Assembly: GCA_947500005.1 (NCBI GenBank)
Contig: CANMQJ010000022.1
Span: 23,147-87,146 of the forward strand
Length of the DNA: 64,000 bases
Reading direction: 5' to 3'
From: an uncultured Paracoccaceae bacterium
GTDB lineage: Bacteria > Pseudomonadota > Alphaproteobacteria > Rhodobacterales > Rhodobacteraceae
Shown here: positions 44,565 through 53,442 of the stretch, piece after piece
How the letters are laid out: each line of letters starts with the position of its first letter
Position numbering within the stretch: the first letter of the stretch is position 1
Position numbers and translations under genes: made by a program
Notes under the pieces: generated by a model
Database searches by the model: none
The model's input: only the letters and a program-made list of their open reading frames with translations
Told to the model about the DNA's origin: nothing

Positions 44565-45558
44565 TTGGTTCAAGCACAATGGCGAACGAGAGAGCGGCGA
44601 GGTGCTGCGCTCCGGGCGATGCGGGATCACGAGATCTCGCAGCGTCGGGCGTGCAGGCTTGTCGGTGTCGATCCGAAAACGGTCCGGCGCGAACGCCCGC
44701 CGGAGCGAGCCATCAGTGCGCCATCGGTCCGAGCACGATGGCGAGCGACGATGTCCGCGCGGCGATGCGCGAGATCGCGGGCCAGCGCCGCCGATTTGGC
44801 TACCGTCGGATCGGCGTCCTGCTGGAGCGCAAAGGCATGACGATGAATCACAAGAAGCTCTACCGGCTCTACCGTGACGAAGGGCTGTCCGTGAAACGAC
44901 GACGGGGGCGCAAACGCGCGCGTGGCACCCGGACGCCGATGCCTGTTCCAGTGCGGCCGAACGCGCGCTGGTCGGTGGATTTCTTGTCCGACACGTTCGG
45001 GGCGTCCAGGCGCTTTCGCATCCTGGCCGTGAACGATGATTGCTGCCGGGAGAATCTGTGCCTGAGAGCTGACACGAGCATCTCTGGCGCCCGCGTGGCG
45101 CGGGAACTCGATGCCCTCGTGCGCATCTACGGCAAGCCCGACTGCATCGTTTCCGACAACGGGACCGAGTTCACCAGTTCCGCGATCCTGAGATGGGCCA
45201 ACGCGAACAAGGTGGCCTGGCATTACATCGACCCACGAAAGCCACAGCAGAACGGGTTCATCTTGCGTCGGGGAAAACAGTCCCCCGGACTGTTTTCTGA
45301 TCCCTCCTCACCTTCGATGGAAGCCTGCGCGACGAACTCTTGAACGAGGAGTTGTTCGACAGCCTGGCTGACGCACGGCGCAAGCTGGCGCGTTGGCGAT
45401 ACGACGACAACCACATCCGGCCTCATTCGGCCCTGGGCAATCTGGCACCCGCGCAAGCGCGCCGGCCGCTTGAGCAATCCGAGGGCTCCGCGCCCGGCGC
45501 GCTTGCGCCACCAGGCACGGCCGGATACCCAGAACTCACCCGCGGACTCTCGTCATGA
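44565..45558 (+). pseudogene. IS3 orfB (DDE integrase) that lost its catalytic Glu to a palindromic insertion
   Basis: Readable blocks: RACRLVGVDPKTVRRERPPE, REIAGQRRRFGYRRIGVLLE, NARWSVDFLSDTFGASRRF (first Asp) and DCIVSDNGTEFTSSAIL (second Asp). After QQNGFI the usual ESFNGSLRDELL is interrupted by about 50 foreign bases at 45263-45312 that remove the Glu; SLRDELLNEELFDSLADARR then resumes in another frame. Confidence 0.78.
45263..45312. repeat. About 50-bp palindromic insertion GAAAACAGTCC-ccc-GGACTGTTTTC
   Basis: Perfect 11-bp arms at 45273-45283 and 45287-45297, embedded in sequence foreign to the IS3 transposase. Its position exactly on the third DDE residue is noteworthy. It looks like a small dispersed palindrome (REP/MITE-like). 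Confidence 0.65.
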
Positions 45559-45569
45559 CTGAGGGACCA

Positions 45570-46085
45570 GCGGGGGGAAGGTCAGTACGAGTTCTCCGCC
45601 CTGTTGTTCACCCAGCGACCCGTCTCCTGCCGGTCGCCCGCGCCAATCTCCTTCAACGCGGCACCGTAGGATCGGAGCTTGTTCGTCACGATGACCTCGG
45701 GCTGACCGTGTTTCCGCATTGCTTTCTTGAGGAATTTCAACGCCTCCCTCTTGTCACGCGTTTTCGTGACGAATTTCTCAAGAACCTCCCCTTCGTGATC
45801 GACGGCCCGCCAGAGGTAATGCCGCTCACCGTTAATCTTCACGAAGATCTCGTCCAGGTGCCAACGCCAGCGGCTCGATTTCATCCCTTCGATCCGGCGC
45901 TTTCGGATCTCGGAGGCAAACATGGGACCAAACCTGTGCCAGCAATACCGCACCGTCTCGTGGCTGATATCGTCACCGTGCTCGTGCAGTAGATCGTCGA
46001 CATTCCGGAGCGACAATGGGAAGCGGACGTACAGCATCATCGCAAGGCAGATGCACTCTCTCTCTGGACTGACTATGCTGCTGTA
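45570..46085 (-). mobile_element. IS6-family transposase remnant, C-terminally truncated, second Asp mutated
   Basis: Minus-strand frame 45582-46040 reads MLYVRFPLSLRNVDDLLHEH, RWRWHLDEIFVKINGERHYL, QPEVIVTNKLRSYGAALKEI and ends NNRAENSY then stop. The second catalytic residue, normally Asp in VTDKLRSYG, is Asn. The C-terminal basic tail is missing where IS3 copy 2 ends. Inactive on both counts. Confidence 0.8.
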
Positions 46086-46292
46086 ATGACACCATGATCG
46101 TCGCCATCACGCGCTTTCAAAATCTCGTTTCAGCAACTTGGCAATGCGCCGAGACATGAATTGAGAGGGACGCCTCCGGGCGGCCCTTTCGTCGTTCCTC
46201 ATGGACGTGGTGGTGCCCTCACGTTCTTTTGCCTAGCAATTTCATGTTTTGATAGGTACATGCGTGCCAAGCAAAACTTAGAAATGATTGGC

Positions 46293-47309
46293 ATGACCCC
46301 TCTCAGTAGCATCGCGATGAGCGCCTATACCGATCTGATACGTCTACTGAAGGACGACGCCTTGTCCGGTGTCGAAGGCAAGCCGACGCTCAAAGAGCGC
46401 GGCGACAAGGCCTATTGGTACGCGGCCCGCCGTGTCGGCACCGAGATGCGCTTCATCTATATCGGCGAGGACAGTGACGAGACGCGTGCACGTATCGACC
46501 GGATTGAGGAGCTGCGCGCGACCGCCAAGGATCGGCAGGCAGAACGGTCGCGGCTCGTTCGACTTCTGCGCGCCGAAGGCATGACACCCACCGACCGGGC
46601 AACCGGTTCCATCCTGTCGGCGATGGCCGCTGCCGGCACCTTCCGCCTGGGTGGCACGATCGTCGGAACCAATGCGTTCCGGCTCTATGAAGGCGAGCTT
46701 GGTATCCGCCTGCCGATTGGCGGTACGGCCAACACCGGCGACATCGACATTGCCCAGTTCGAAAAGCTCAGCGTGGCGCTGCAGGATCAGGTTGACCCGG
46801 GTCTGGCGGAGACCTTCTCGGCGCTCAAATTTGATCCCTTACCGGCTCTTGACCAAGGTCGGACCTGGCGATGGGCCCAAGGTGGGAGTGGCCAGTTGGT
46901 CGAGTTTCTCACACCGGCCTTCGGAGATGAGACCATCCGTGATCTGCCAGCATTGGGCGTGAACGCCCAAGGATTGAACTACCTCAATTTCCTGATTGCT
47001 GAGCCGATCCATGCAGCGGCGATCTATCGATCCGGCGTTCTGGTCCAGGTGCCACGCCCGGAGAGATATGCAGTCCATAAACTGATCATCGCTGATCGGC
47101 GGCGGGACGGGGCGGGGAGCCTCAAATCCGCGAAGGACCGCGAGCAGGCGGCCTTCTTGATCGAGGCGATGGCCGAGGACCGCCCTGATGATCTGACCCG
47201 CGCCTATGCCGCTGCTCTGGAGGTTGGCCCGCGCTGGCGGGAGCACATCGGCAACTCGCTGAATCGGATGCCGGAGACAAAGACGAACCTCGAGAGTTTG
47301 GGCGCGTGA
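46293..47309 (+). CDS. Nucleotidyltransferase-fold protein, GSU2403 type
   Basis: 338-residue protein. N-terminal helical part (SSIAMSAYTDLIRLLKDDAL, YWYAARRVGTEMRFIYIGED), then a nucleotidyltransferase-like core: GTIVGTNAFRLYEGELGIRL and TGDIDIAQFEKLSVAL, where DIDIA holds the metal-binding Asp pair. Such proteins occur in accessory regions and resemble minimal nucleotidyltransferases of toxin-antitoxin systems, but their role is not established. The start at 46293 is chosen from the family N-terminus; ATGs at 46260 and 46284 are possible and none has a clear ribosome binding site. Confidence 0.72.
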   Translation: MTPLSSIAMSAYTDLIRLLKDDALSGVEGKPTLKERGDKAYWYAARRVGTEMRFIYIGEDSDETRARIDRIEELRATAKDRQAERSRLVRLLRAEGMTPTDRATGSILSAMAAAGTFRLGGTIVGTNAFRLYEGELGIRLPIGGTANTGDIDIAQFEKLSVALQDQVDPGLAETFSALKFDPLPALDQGRTWRWAQGGSGQLVEFLTPAFGDETIRDLPALGVNAQGLNYLNFLIAEPIHAAAIYRSGVLVQVPRPERYAVHKLIIADRRRDGAGSLKSAKDREQAAFLIEAMAEDRPDDLTRAYAAALEVGPRWREHIGNSLNRMPETKTNLESLGA

Positions 47310-47547
47310 TCGCGGCAACGGGGTCGCGCTGAAGCTCGGGCAGAAGGCGGAAGCGAAAGGCCTGACGGTCATCCCGGTTGCGGACCCTGTGAAGAAGGCG
47401 TCGCAGGATTGAAGAGAGGGGGTCACGCTTGGCGTGGCACTTTCGTCATGTTGTTGATTTCCACGCAGAACTGAGCCGGGTTTTCCATCGAGAAGTGAGC
47501 CACCTCTGATTACGGACTTCGTGTCTGTCGTGGGTCAAGGGCGGGCT

Positions 47548-47826
47548 CTACTCCTTCTTTTTTCGGGCTGCTGCGGCTGAGCTTGCCTTGAAGCGGAAGC
47601 TGTCGTTTCCGGTCTCCAGGATGTGGCAGCGGTGGGTCAGGCGGTCGAGCAGGGCCGTGGTCATCTTGGCGTCGCCGAAGACCGAGGCCCATTCGCTGAA
47701 GCTGAGGTTGGTGGTGATGACGACGCTGGTGCGCTCGTAGAGCTTGCTCAGCAGATGGAACAGAAGCGCCCCGCCTGATGCGCTGAACGGCAGGTAGCCC
47801 AGTTCGTCCATTGCCCGGCAGGCGAT
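47548..47826 (-). mobile_element. IS21 helper ATPase (IstB) remnant, C-terminal part
   Basis: Minus-strand frame reads DELGYLPFSASGGALLFHLL, RTSVVITTNLSFSEWASVFG and LDRLTHRCHILETGNDSFRF, the C-terminal third of IstB with its sensor region. The P-loop half is gone. Confidence 0.75.
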
Positions 47827-47849
47827 TGCGTAGCAATCTGCCGAGAGGG

Positions 47850-48125
47850 GAGGATCACGAGGTCGAGCTTGGTGGGGGTCTCGGCGATCTACCCGGCCTT
47901 GCCTTTGGCCTTGCCGAAAAGCTTGCGGGCTGGCTGAAGACCAATGCCGGGAAAGCACGCAAAGAACGGCAGACGCTGAAGAAGAGGCATGGCGATCTTG
48001 TCGCTCTTGGCTTCACCGGCTCCTACAACCGTGGGGCTGCCTTTGCGCGACAATGGCGGGCCGAGCGGCAGCGTGAGCAACAGACCACGGGGCGTGGGAC
48101 CTTTGTTCCGTTGTCTTTCCGCCCA
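47850..48125 (+). mobile_element. IS21 transposase (IstA) remnant
   Basis: Plus-strand frame reads GLAEKLAGWLKTNAGKARKE, HGDLVALGFTGSYNRGAAFA and QREQQTTGRGTFVPLSFRP, a central N-terminal piece of IstA. It lies head-to-head with the IstB fragment, so an IS21 copy was rearranged. The frame continues to 48329 as MAYHNADARRRISGQFGMDA, which is not recognised. Confidence 0.72.
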
Positions 48126-48293
48126 AGGGCGACGATGGCGTATCACAACGCCGACGCCCGGCGGCGGATCAGCGGCCAGTTCGGGATGGACGCGAGCGAT
48201 CTCGCCGCCGCTTCGTCCGCGGTCGAGACCGACGAACTCGAGGCCGCACGGCATCTCGGAATGGAGGACCCGACCGGTATTCAGGACGGGTCC

Positions 48294-48782
48294 TCACCGC
48301 GCGGAATGCGTCAGGAAAACGGGGGATGACCGTTTCTCAGCTTCGCTCTCGAGAGGCGTAGCGCTCCTTGCGGTGCGGATTGGTTTCAGGATTTTTCTGA
48401 GGTCGTCGAACTTTTGGATTAACTCATGCGCCGATTGAGCTGGCTCCTCGAGCAGGTCGAAGGCTCGTGCAATCCGTTTCGCGTGGAACTCCGACGCACC
48501 AAACACCTCGGCACAGTGCTTTGCAGTCCGCGCCGCTTGCATTTCCGGATAAGGCCACTTCCGCGAAGGCGGGCGGCAGCAGGTAGTCGCGTGCGTTCGC
48601 TCATCCGCAGTGAAGCGACCGGCCTTGTCGAAGCTGCCAGGTGGGTTGGTTCGGCGCGACTTTCGGTCATAGTACTCCCGACCTGCAACGAGGTCGCTCT
48701 CCGAATAACCTCGTTGCAGCGCAAGCTTCGCCAATTCTCTGCAATGCTGTTCCGTTGCGTGGGTCAATTTCGTCTCCTTCAT
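48294..48782 (-). CDS. Hypothetical protein
   Basis: 162 residues, opening MKETKLTHATEQHCRELAKL and predicted mostly helical, with a Lys/Arg-rich middle (YYDRKSRRTNPPGSF). No family recognised. It lies between IS21 and IS6 debris; no good ribosome binding site is visible, so it may be a remnant. Confidence 0.4.
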   Translation of the reverse strand: MKETKLTHATEQHCRELAKLALQRGYSESDLVAGREYYDRKSRRTNPPGSFDKAGRFTADERTHATTCCRPPSRKWPYPEMQAARTAKHCAEVFGASEFHAKRIARAFDLLEEPAQSAHELIQKFDDLRKILKPIRTARSATPLESEAEKRSSPVFLTHSAR

Positions 48783-49074
48783 CAGTTGCGAAGAAGACTT
48801 GGGTTCCTACCTGATTGCCGAAAAACAGGAATCTCGAAAAAATCTGCAAGCAATTTCTTTCACAGGCAAAACAGGCTGTTACGGAAGAAATGACTGCAAG
48901 TTGAAAAAGACCCCTGATCTGGGCAGCCGACGCATCTCGAGGAGGTTTCGGGCCTTACCCGAGGTAACCGTGAGAGCACGCAAAGCTGGCCCGAGTTGCA
49001 CCTCGACCTCAAGCCTCGGGTCCTCACTCGGACGCTGGGACTGGTATTCACCTCAAACGCGACTAGGATACAAT

Positions 49075-49398
49075 TCTTTCCGGGCGCCCGTCCTCATGGT
49101 CGACGGCGCGCCCGAAATATTGACTTCGATCCGGCGCTTTCGGATGTCAGAGCCAAACATCGGTCTGAAAAAATGCCACCAATACCGCCCCGTTTCGTGA
49201 TTGATATCGACGCCGCGCTCGTGCCGTAGATCTTCGACATTCCGGAGCGAGAGCGGGAAGCAGACGTACAGCATCACCGCCAGGCGAATTATTTCCGGGC
49301 TACTGTGAAAGCCCTTGAACGGGTCAGGTCTGGTCATGTTCCGACGCTACGTGCCCGCCCTCTGCCCGCCTCAACCGGAATCCTTCTGACAGGACCCC
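49075..49398 (-). mobile_element. IS6-family transposase remnant, N-terminal part, abutting the lactate dehydrogenase gene
   Basis: Minus-strand frame from 49337 reads PDPFKGFHSSPEIIRLAVML, FPLSLRNVEDLRHERGVDIN and SDIRKRRIE. After a deletion a RAVDHE stretch follows in another frame near 49105. The terminal region GGGGTCCTGTCAGAAGG (minus strand) begins at about 49398, touching the stop codon of the next gene. Same subtype as the remnant at 45570-46085. Confidence 0.75.
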
Positions 49399-50538
49399 TT
49401 AGCGCGCTTGGGACAGAGTGTCCTGCCCGACATCGGAGTATGATCTCAGTCCGAGTTGTCCAAGGGCGCGGTTCAGCTCAAGAGACAAGAGGTCAAACGC
49501 GCGCTCTGCGCCCATGGCACCGCCGGCTCCGACGCCGTAGGCCAGCGCACGGCCCGCCAGCGTGAAATCCGCCCCCAGCGCCTTGGCGCGCAGCGTGTCC
49601 GATCCGCGCCTTATGCCACTGTCAAGCAGCACAGCGATGCGGCCCCCAAGGGCGGCAGCAATCGGCGGCAGCGCCTCGATTGTTGGTTGTCCAAAGGCCA
49701 CCTGGCGGCCGCCGTGGTTCGACACGACGATGCCATCGCAGCCAATGTCGGCGCACTGCACCGCATCGTCGGGATGCAGGATGCCCTTGACCAGCAGCTT
49801 GCCTTTCCACCGCGCGCGCAGACGTTTCAGATCCTCCCAGGTAAACCCCGGTGTGATCAGCGTCTTTTGCACCTCGGCGTAGGAGGTCGCGCTCTGCAAC
49901 AAATCCGCGTAGTTGGCCACGTTGGGCGTGCCGTGGCGCAGGCTGGTGAGCGACCAGCGGGGGTTCAGCGCGCATTGCAGGACAACCTCGGGCGTGAACC
50001 GGAAGGGTACCGCCAGTTGGTTGCGGATGTCGCGGTCGCGCTTGCCTGCGGCGGGTACATCGGCGGTGACCATCAGCACCGGATAGCCTGCGGCCTCGGC
50101 CCTGGAAACCAGCCCTTCGGTCACATCCGCGTTGCCGGAGACATAAAGCTGGAACCAGCCGTTTCCATCCGCCGCCTCGGCCAAGGCCTCGAGCGGCGTC
50201 GAAGCGGCTGAGGAGGCCGTGTAGGGGATGTCTTTCGCTTTGCACAAACGTGCCAGCATAAGGTCCGCGCCGGGCCAGAAGGCGTTGAGCACGCCGATCG
50301 GGGCCATCCCGAAAGGCGCGCCAAAGCGTTGTCCGAACATCGTCACGCCCGTGTCGATCTGGCTGACGTCGCGCATGTAGCGGGGGGTCAGTTCGATCTC
50401 TTCAAAGGCCTGTGCGTTGCGGCGCAGGTTGCGTTCGCCCTCGGCCCCGCCATCAACCAGATCGAAGGCAAAGCGCGGGATGCGGCGTCGGGCAATCTCG
50501 CGCAGGTCGTCGATGCAGGCGGCACGGTCCAAACGCAT
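49399..50538 (-). CDS. FMN-dependent alpha-hydroxy-acid (L-lactate) dehydrogenase
   Basis: 379-residue LldD/glycolate-oxidase-family flavoenzyme. Motifs: FGMAPIGVLNAFWPGADLML, SSAASTPLEALAEA, WFQLYVSGNADV, and the catalytic His/Arg loop GIVVSNHGGRQ, all intact. It oxidises L-2-hydroxy acids to 2-keto acids. In this cluster L-lactate would come from the FAH-family hydrolase at 63069. The start overlaps the upstream SDR stop (TGATG). Its stop abuts an IS6 end. Confidence 0.88.
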   Translation of the reverse strand: MRLDRAACIDDLREIARRRIPRFAFDLVDGGAEGERNLRRNAQAFEEIELTPRYMRDVSQIDTGVTMFGQRFGAPFGMAPIGVLNAFWPGADLMLARLCKAKDIPYTASSAASTPLEALAEAADGNGWFQLYVSGNADVTEGLVSRAEAAGYPVLMVTADVPAAGKRDRDIRNQLAVPFRFTPEVVLQCALNPRWSLTSLRHGTPNVANYADLLQSATSYAEVQKTLITPGFTWEDLKRLRARWKGKLLVKGILHPDDAVQCADIGCDGIVVSNHGGRQVAFGQPTIEALPPIAAALGGRIAVLLDSGIRRGSDTLRAKALGADFTLAGRALAYGVGAGGAMGAERAFDLLSLELNRALGQLGLRSYSDVGQDTLSQAR

Positions 50539-51281
50539 CAGATCGACCAGCCGCCATCGATGGCAATGGCCTGCCCGGTGGTGAAGGCCGCCATATCGCC
50601 GGCCAGGTAGCACACGACTTCGGCGATTTCCTCTGGCTGGCCCAGGCGGCCCATGGGCTGGCGCGCCTTGAAGGCGGCCAGCGCCGCGTCGAAATCCCCG
50701 GTCGCGGCCAGCCGGTCGTTGAGCGAGGGGCTTTGCACCGTGCCTGGGCAGATCGCGTTGCAGCGGATGCCGTCCTTGACGAAATCGGCGGCGATGGATT
50801 TGGTCATGCCGATGATCGCCGCCTTGGAGGCCGCATAGGCGAACCGCCGCGGCGCGCCTTTTTCGCTGCTGACGATAGAGGCGATATTCACGATGGACCC
50901 GGCCCCCTTGTCCAGCATGCCGGGCAGGGCGGCTTTGGTGACCTCGAACAGCGCGCGGGCGTTCAGATCGAACGACCGGTTCCAGGCGCTGGTATCGCAA
51001 TCCAGAATTGTGCCGTCATGCACCCAGCCCGCGCAATTCACAAGGATGTCCAAGGGTCCCAACCCGGTTACAAGCGCCTGCACCGAGTCGGTGTCAGTCA
51101 CATCCAAAGGCATGCCAGTTATGCCCGAATGGCTGGCCTGAAGCTCGGCAAGCGCATCTTCAGCGATATCCGTGGCGATCACGGTGGCCCCCCGCGCGGC
51201 CAGCATTTGGGCCGAGGCCCGGCCAATACCGTTGGCGGCGGCGGTGACCAGCGCAATCTTTCCCGTCAGTGTCTGTTCCAT
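50538..51281 (-). CDS. DHRS6-like SDR, probable 2-keto-3-deoxy-L-fuconate dehydrogenase
   Basis: 247-residue SDR of the subgroup with ALVTAAANGIG in place of TGxxxGIG, the mark of DHRS6-like enzymes. Catalytic YAASK and the substrate-loop text KDGIRCNAICPGTVQSPSLN also match. In L-fucose degradation such an enzyme oxidises 2-keto-3-deoxy-L-fuconate at C4. The related hydroxybutyrate dehydrogenase activity is an alternative; the flanking lactate dehydrogenase and diketo-acid hydrolase favour the fuconate role. Confidence 0.8.
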   Translation of the reverse strand: MEQTLTGKIALVTAAANGIGRASAQMLAARGATVIATDIAEDALAELQASHSGITGMPLDVTDTDSVQALVTGLGPLDILVNCAGWVHDGTILDCDTSAWNRSFDLNARALFEVTKAALPGMLDKGAGSIVNIASIVSSEKGAPRRFAYAASKAAIIGMTKSIAADFVKDGIRCNAICPGTVQSPSLNDRLAATGDFDAALAAFKARQPMGRLGQPEEIAEVVCYLAGDMAAFTTGQAIAIDGGWSI

Positions 51282-51291
51282 ATCGGTCCTT

Positions 51292-52056
51292 TCAGCGCGC
51301 CATCCAGCCGCCGTCCACGGTGATGGTGCTGCCATGGCAGTAGTTGGCGGCGTCAGAGGCAAGAAACACCGCCGCGCCCGCGATCTCGGAAGGGTCTGCA
51401 AAGCGGCCTGCCGGGATACGTTCCAGCAGCGCGCGGGACCGTTCCGGATCATCGCGCAGCGCCTGCGTATTGTCCGTGGCGGTATATCCGGGTGCGATGG
51501 CGTTGACGTTCACCCCATGGCCGGCCCATTCGTTGCACAGTGCGCGGGTCAGCCCCAGCACGGCGTGCTTGCTTGAGGCATAGCCCGGCACGCGCAGGCC
51601 CCCCTGATGGCTCAGGACCGAGGCCACGGTGATGATCTTGGCCGCTCCTTGCGCCACCATGTGTCGCCCGGCTGCCTGTGACAGCAGCCAGACGGAATCC
51701 AGGTTGACGGACATCACCCGTCGCCAGTCGTCCAGCGGCATCTCTATGCTGTCTTCGCGGTGGATGATCCCGGCGTTGTTCACGAGGATATCCAGCCCCC
51801 CCAGCGCGCCCTTGGCAAAGTCCACCACCTGCGCGGCGGCGGCTTCATTCATGCCGATGAAATCCGCCTTCACGGCTGCGGATGTGCGGCCCATGGCCTT
51901 GATCTTGCCCTGCACCTGTTCAGGTGCATGGCTTCGATAGGTCAGCGCCACATCGGCCCCAGCCTCGGCCAAGGCAAGGGCGATGCCCTCGCCAATGCCT
52001 GTCGCCCCGCCGGTGACCAGGGCCTTGCGCCCTGTCAGGTCAAACAGATTGCCCAT
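51292..52056 (-). CDS. KduD-like SDR (2-keto-3-deoxy-gluconate dehydrogenase type)
   Basis: 254-residue SDR. NLFDLTGRKALVTGGATGIG, catalytic YASSK in GYASSKHAVLGLTRAL, and the KduD-like stretch AIAPGYTATDNTQALRDDPE. The family handles 2-keto-3-deoxy or 5-keto sugar acids. Ten bases separate it from the next SDR. It may oxidise the free sugar or a lactone-derived acid. Confidence 0.83.
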   Translation of the reverse strand: MGNLFDLTGRKALVTGGATGIGEGIALALAEAGADVALTYRSHAPEQVQGKIKAMGRTSAAVKADFIGMNEAAAAQVVDFAKGALGGLDILVNNAGIIHREDSIEMPLDDWRRVMSVNLDSVWLLSQAAGRHMVAQGAAKIITVASVLSHQGGLRVPGYASSKHAVLGLTRALCNEWAGHGVNVNAIAPGYTATDNTQALRDDPERSRALLERIPAGRFADPSEIAGAAVFLASDAANYCHGSTITVDGGWMAR

Positions 52057-52059
52057 CGG

Positions 52060-53370
52060 TCAGTACCGGTTCGCGATGGGCAGGTCTTCGGCCGGGAACA
52101 GGCTGATCACCTCGCAGCCGGTTTCGGTCACGACCACCTCTTCCTCGATCCGCGCGGCGGAATAGCCGTCGGTCGCGGGGCAGTATGTCTCCAGTGCGAA
52201 GACCATGCCGGTCTTGATCTCCATCGGGTGATCCATGCTTACCGCGCGGCTGATGATGGGCCGCTCATGCAGTGCCAGCCCCAGACCGTGCCCGAATTGC
52301 AGACCAAAGGCCTGATCCTCGTTGTCAAAACCCAGAGACTCGGCGGTTGGCCAGACCTCGGCCACCTTGTCGGTGGTGACACCCGGTTTGATCATCGCGA
52401 TGGAGGCATCGATCCATTCGCGCGCCTTCACATAGGCGTCGTTTTGCGAAGGTGTCGCCCGGCCTACGTTGAAGGTGCGGTAATAGCAGGTGCGATAGCC
52501 CTGATAAGACTGCAGAATATCGAAGAAGGCCTGATCGCCCGGGCGGATCAGACGGTCCGTAAAATTGTGCGGATGCGGGTTGCAGCGCTCGCCGGAAATG
52601 GCGTTGATCGCCTCGACGTCGTCGCTGCCCATCTCGTAAAGCAGCTTGTTCGACATGGCGACGATGTCATTCTCGCGGACACCGGGCTTCAGCTCTTCGT
52701 AGATCATGTGATAGACGCCATCGACCATGGCAGCAGCCTGCGTCAGTAGCTGGATTTCGTCCCAGTTCTTGATCTCGCGGGCGGCCAGCATGATCTGCTG
52801 GCCATCGACCACGTTGATGCCCTCTTCCTGCAGGGCGTGGAACATCGCGGTCTCGGCGTAATCCACGCCCACGGGCATGCCGGCCATACCCGCATCCTTG
52901 ATCAGCTGCGCGATCATCTTGGCATATTTCTTCATCAGGCCGAATTCCGGCGGGATGGTGCCGCGCATGCCGACCACGCCGGCCAGGCAGTGATCCGGCT
53001 CCAGCCAGTCGGAATACCGCTTGTGGTGCACGGCGGCGGAACCGAAATCCCAGACGTAAGGGCTGTCGTCGCCGGTCAGCAGGCAGAAGCGGCACATCTT
53101 GTCCCGTTCCCATTCGCCGATCTTGGTGGAACTGACATAGCGGATGTTGTTCACATCAAACAGCAGCAGAGACCCGGCCTGCGAGTTCTGCAAGCTTTGC
53201 CGCGTGCGGGCCAGACGATAGCGGCGCAGGCGGTCATGGTCGACGCGGCGTTCAAAATCGACCGAGGTGTGACCCCAGGCCGGGATCTTGTCACGCCATT
53301 CCCAATTGGTTTCAAGATCCTGCGGGGTCAGCAGGTTCGGCATCAGTGCATTGCCGGGGCGTTCGGACAT
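52060..53370 (-). CDS. M24 metallopeptidase-family protein (creatinase/DddP-like fold)
   Basis: 436-residue pita-bread-fold protein. N-terminal creatinase-like domain (YRLARTRQSLQNSQAGSLLL, LFDVNNIRYVSSTKIGEWER), then the metal-site half with GHGLGLALHERP (His), ALETYCPATDG (Glu) and RIEEEVVVTETG (Glu). Relatives include Xaa-Pro peptidases, creatinase and the DMSP lyase DddP, which shares the LLMFDPLNIRYA-like opening. In a sugar cluster, cleavage of an amide, thioether or glycoside-like bond is conceivable; no function assigned. Start at 53370 has AAGGAG eight bases upstream. Confidence 0.8.
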   Translation of the reverse strand: MSERPGNALMPNLLTPQDLETNWEWRDKIPAWGHTSVDFERRVDHDRLRRYRLARTRQSLQNSQAGSLLLFDVNNIRYVSSTKIGEWERDKMCRFCLLTGDDSPYVWDFGSAAVHHKRYSDWLEPDHCLAGVVGMRGTIPPEFGLMKKYAKMIAQLIKDAGMAGMPVGVDYAETAMFHALQEEGINVVDGQQIMLAAREIKNWDEIQLLTQAAAMVDGVYHMIYEELKPGVRENDIVAMSNKLLYEMGSDDVEAINAISGERCNPHPHNFTDRLIRPGDQAFFDILQSYQGYRTCYYRTFNVGRATPSQNDAYVKAREWIDASIAMIKPGVTTDKVAEVWPTAESLGFDNEDQAFGLQFGHGLGLALHERPIISRAVSMDHPMEIKTGMVFALETYCPATDGYSAARIEEEVVVTETGCEVISLFPAEDLPIANRY

Positions 53371-53442
53371 GGGACTACTCCTTGCGGGTACGGCGGTGCG
53401 CACCCGGTGTGTTGCGAAAAAGTCGGAAAAGGCAGGGGCGTT

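Larger units (their letters stand above)
44190..45569 (+). mobile_element. Decayed IS3-family insertion sequence, copy 2
   Basis: About 1.38 kb with matching ends: TGGTCCCTCAG at 44190 and CTGAGGGACCA to 45569. The match runs outward into CCCCGC / GCGGGG, so the true ends may be some bases further out. orfA (44241-44543; KSRFTEAQVIEMIKEQ, then CRKHGLSP and LKDENAKLKRLLAD) is broken by an insertion and indels. orfB starts near 44565. Confidence 0.78.

Noticed and set aside
44190..46085. IS3 copy 2 inserted cleanly into the neighbouring IS6 copy
   Set aside because: The missing IS6 C-terminal part is not found on the other side of the IS3 element (before 44190), so simple insertion does not explain the border.
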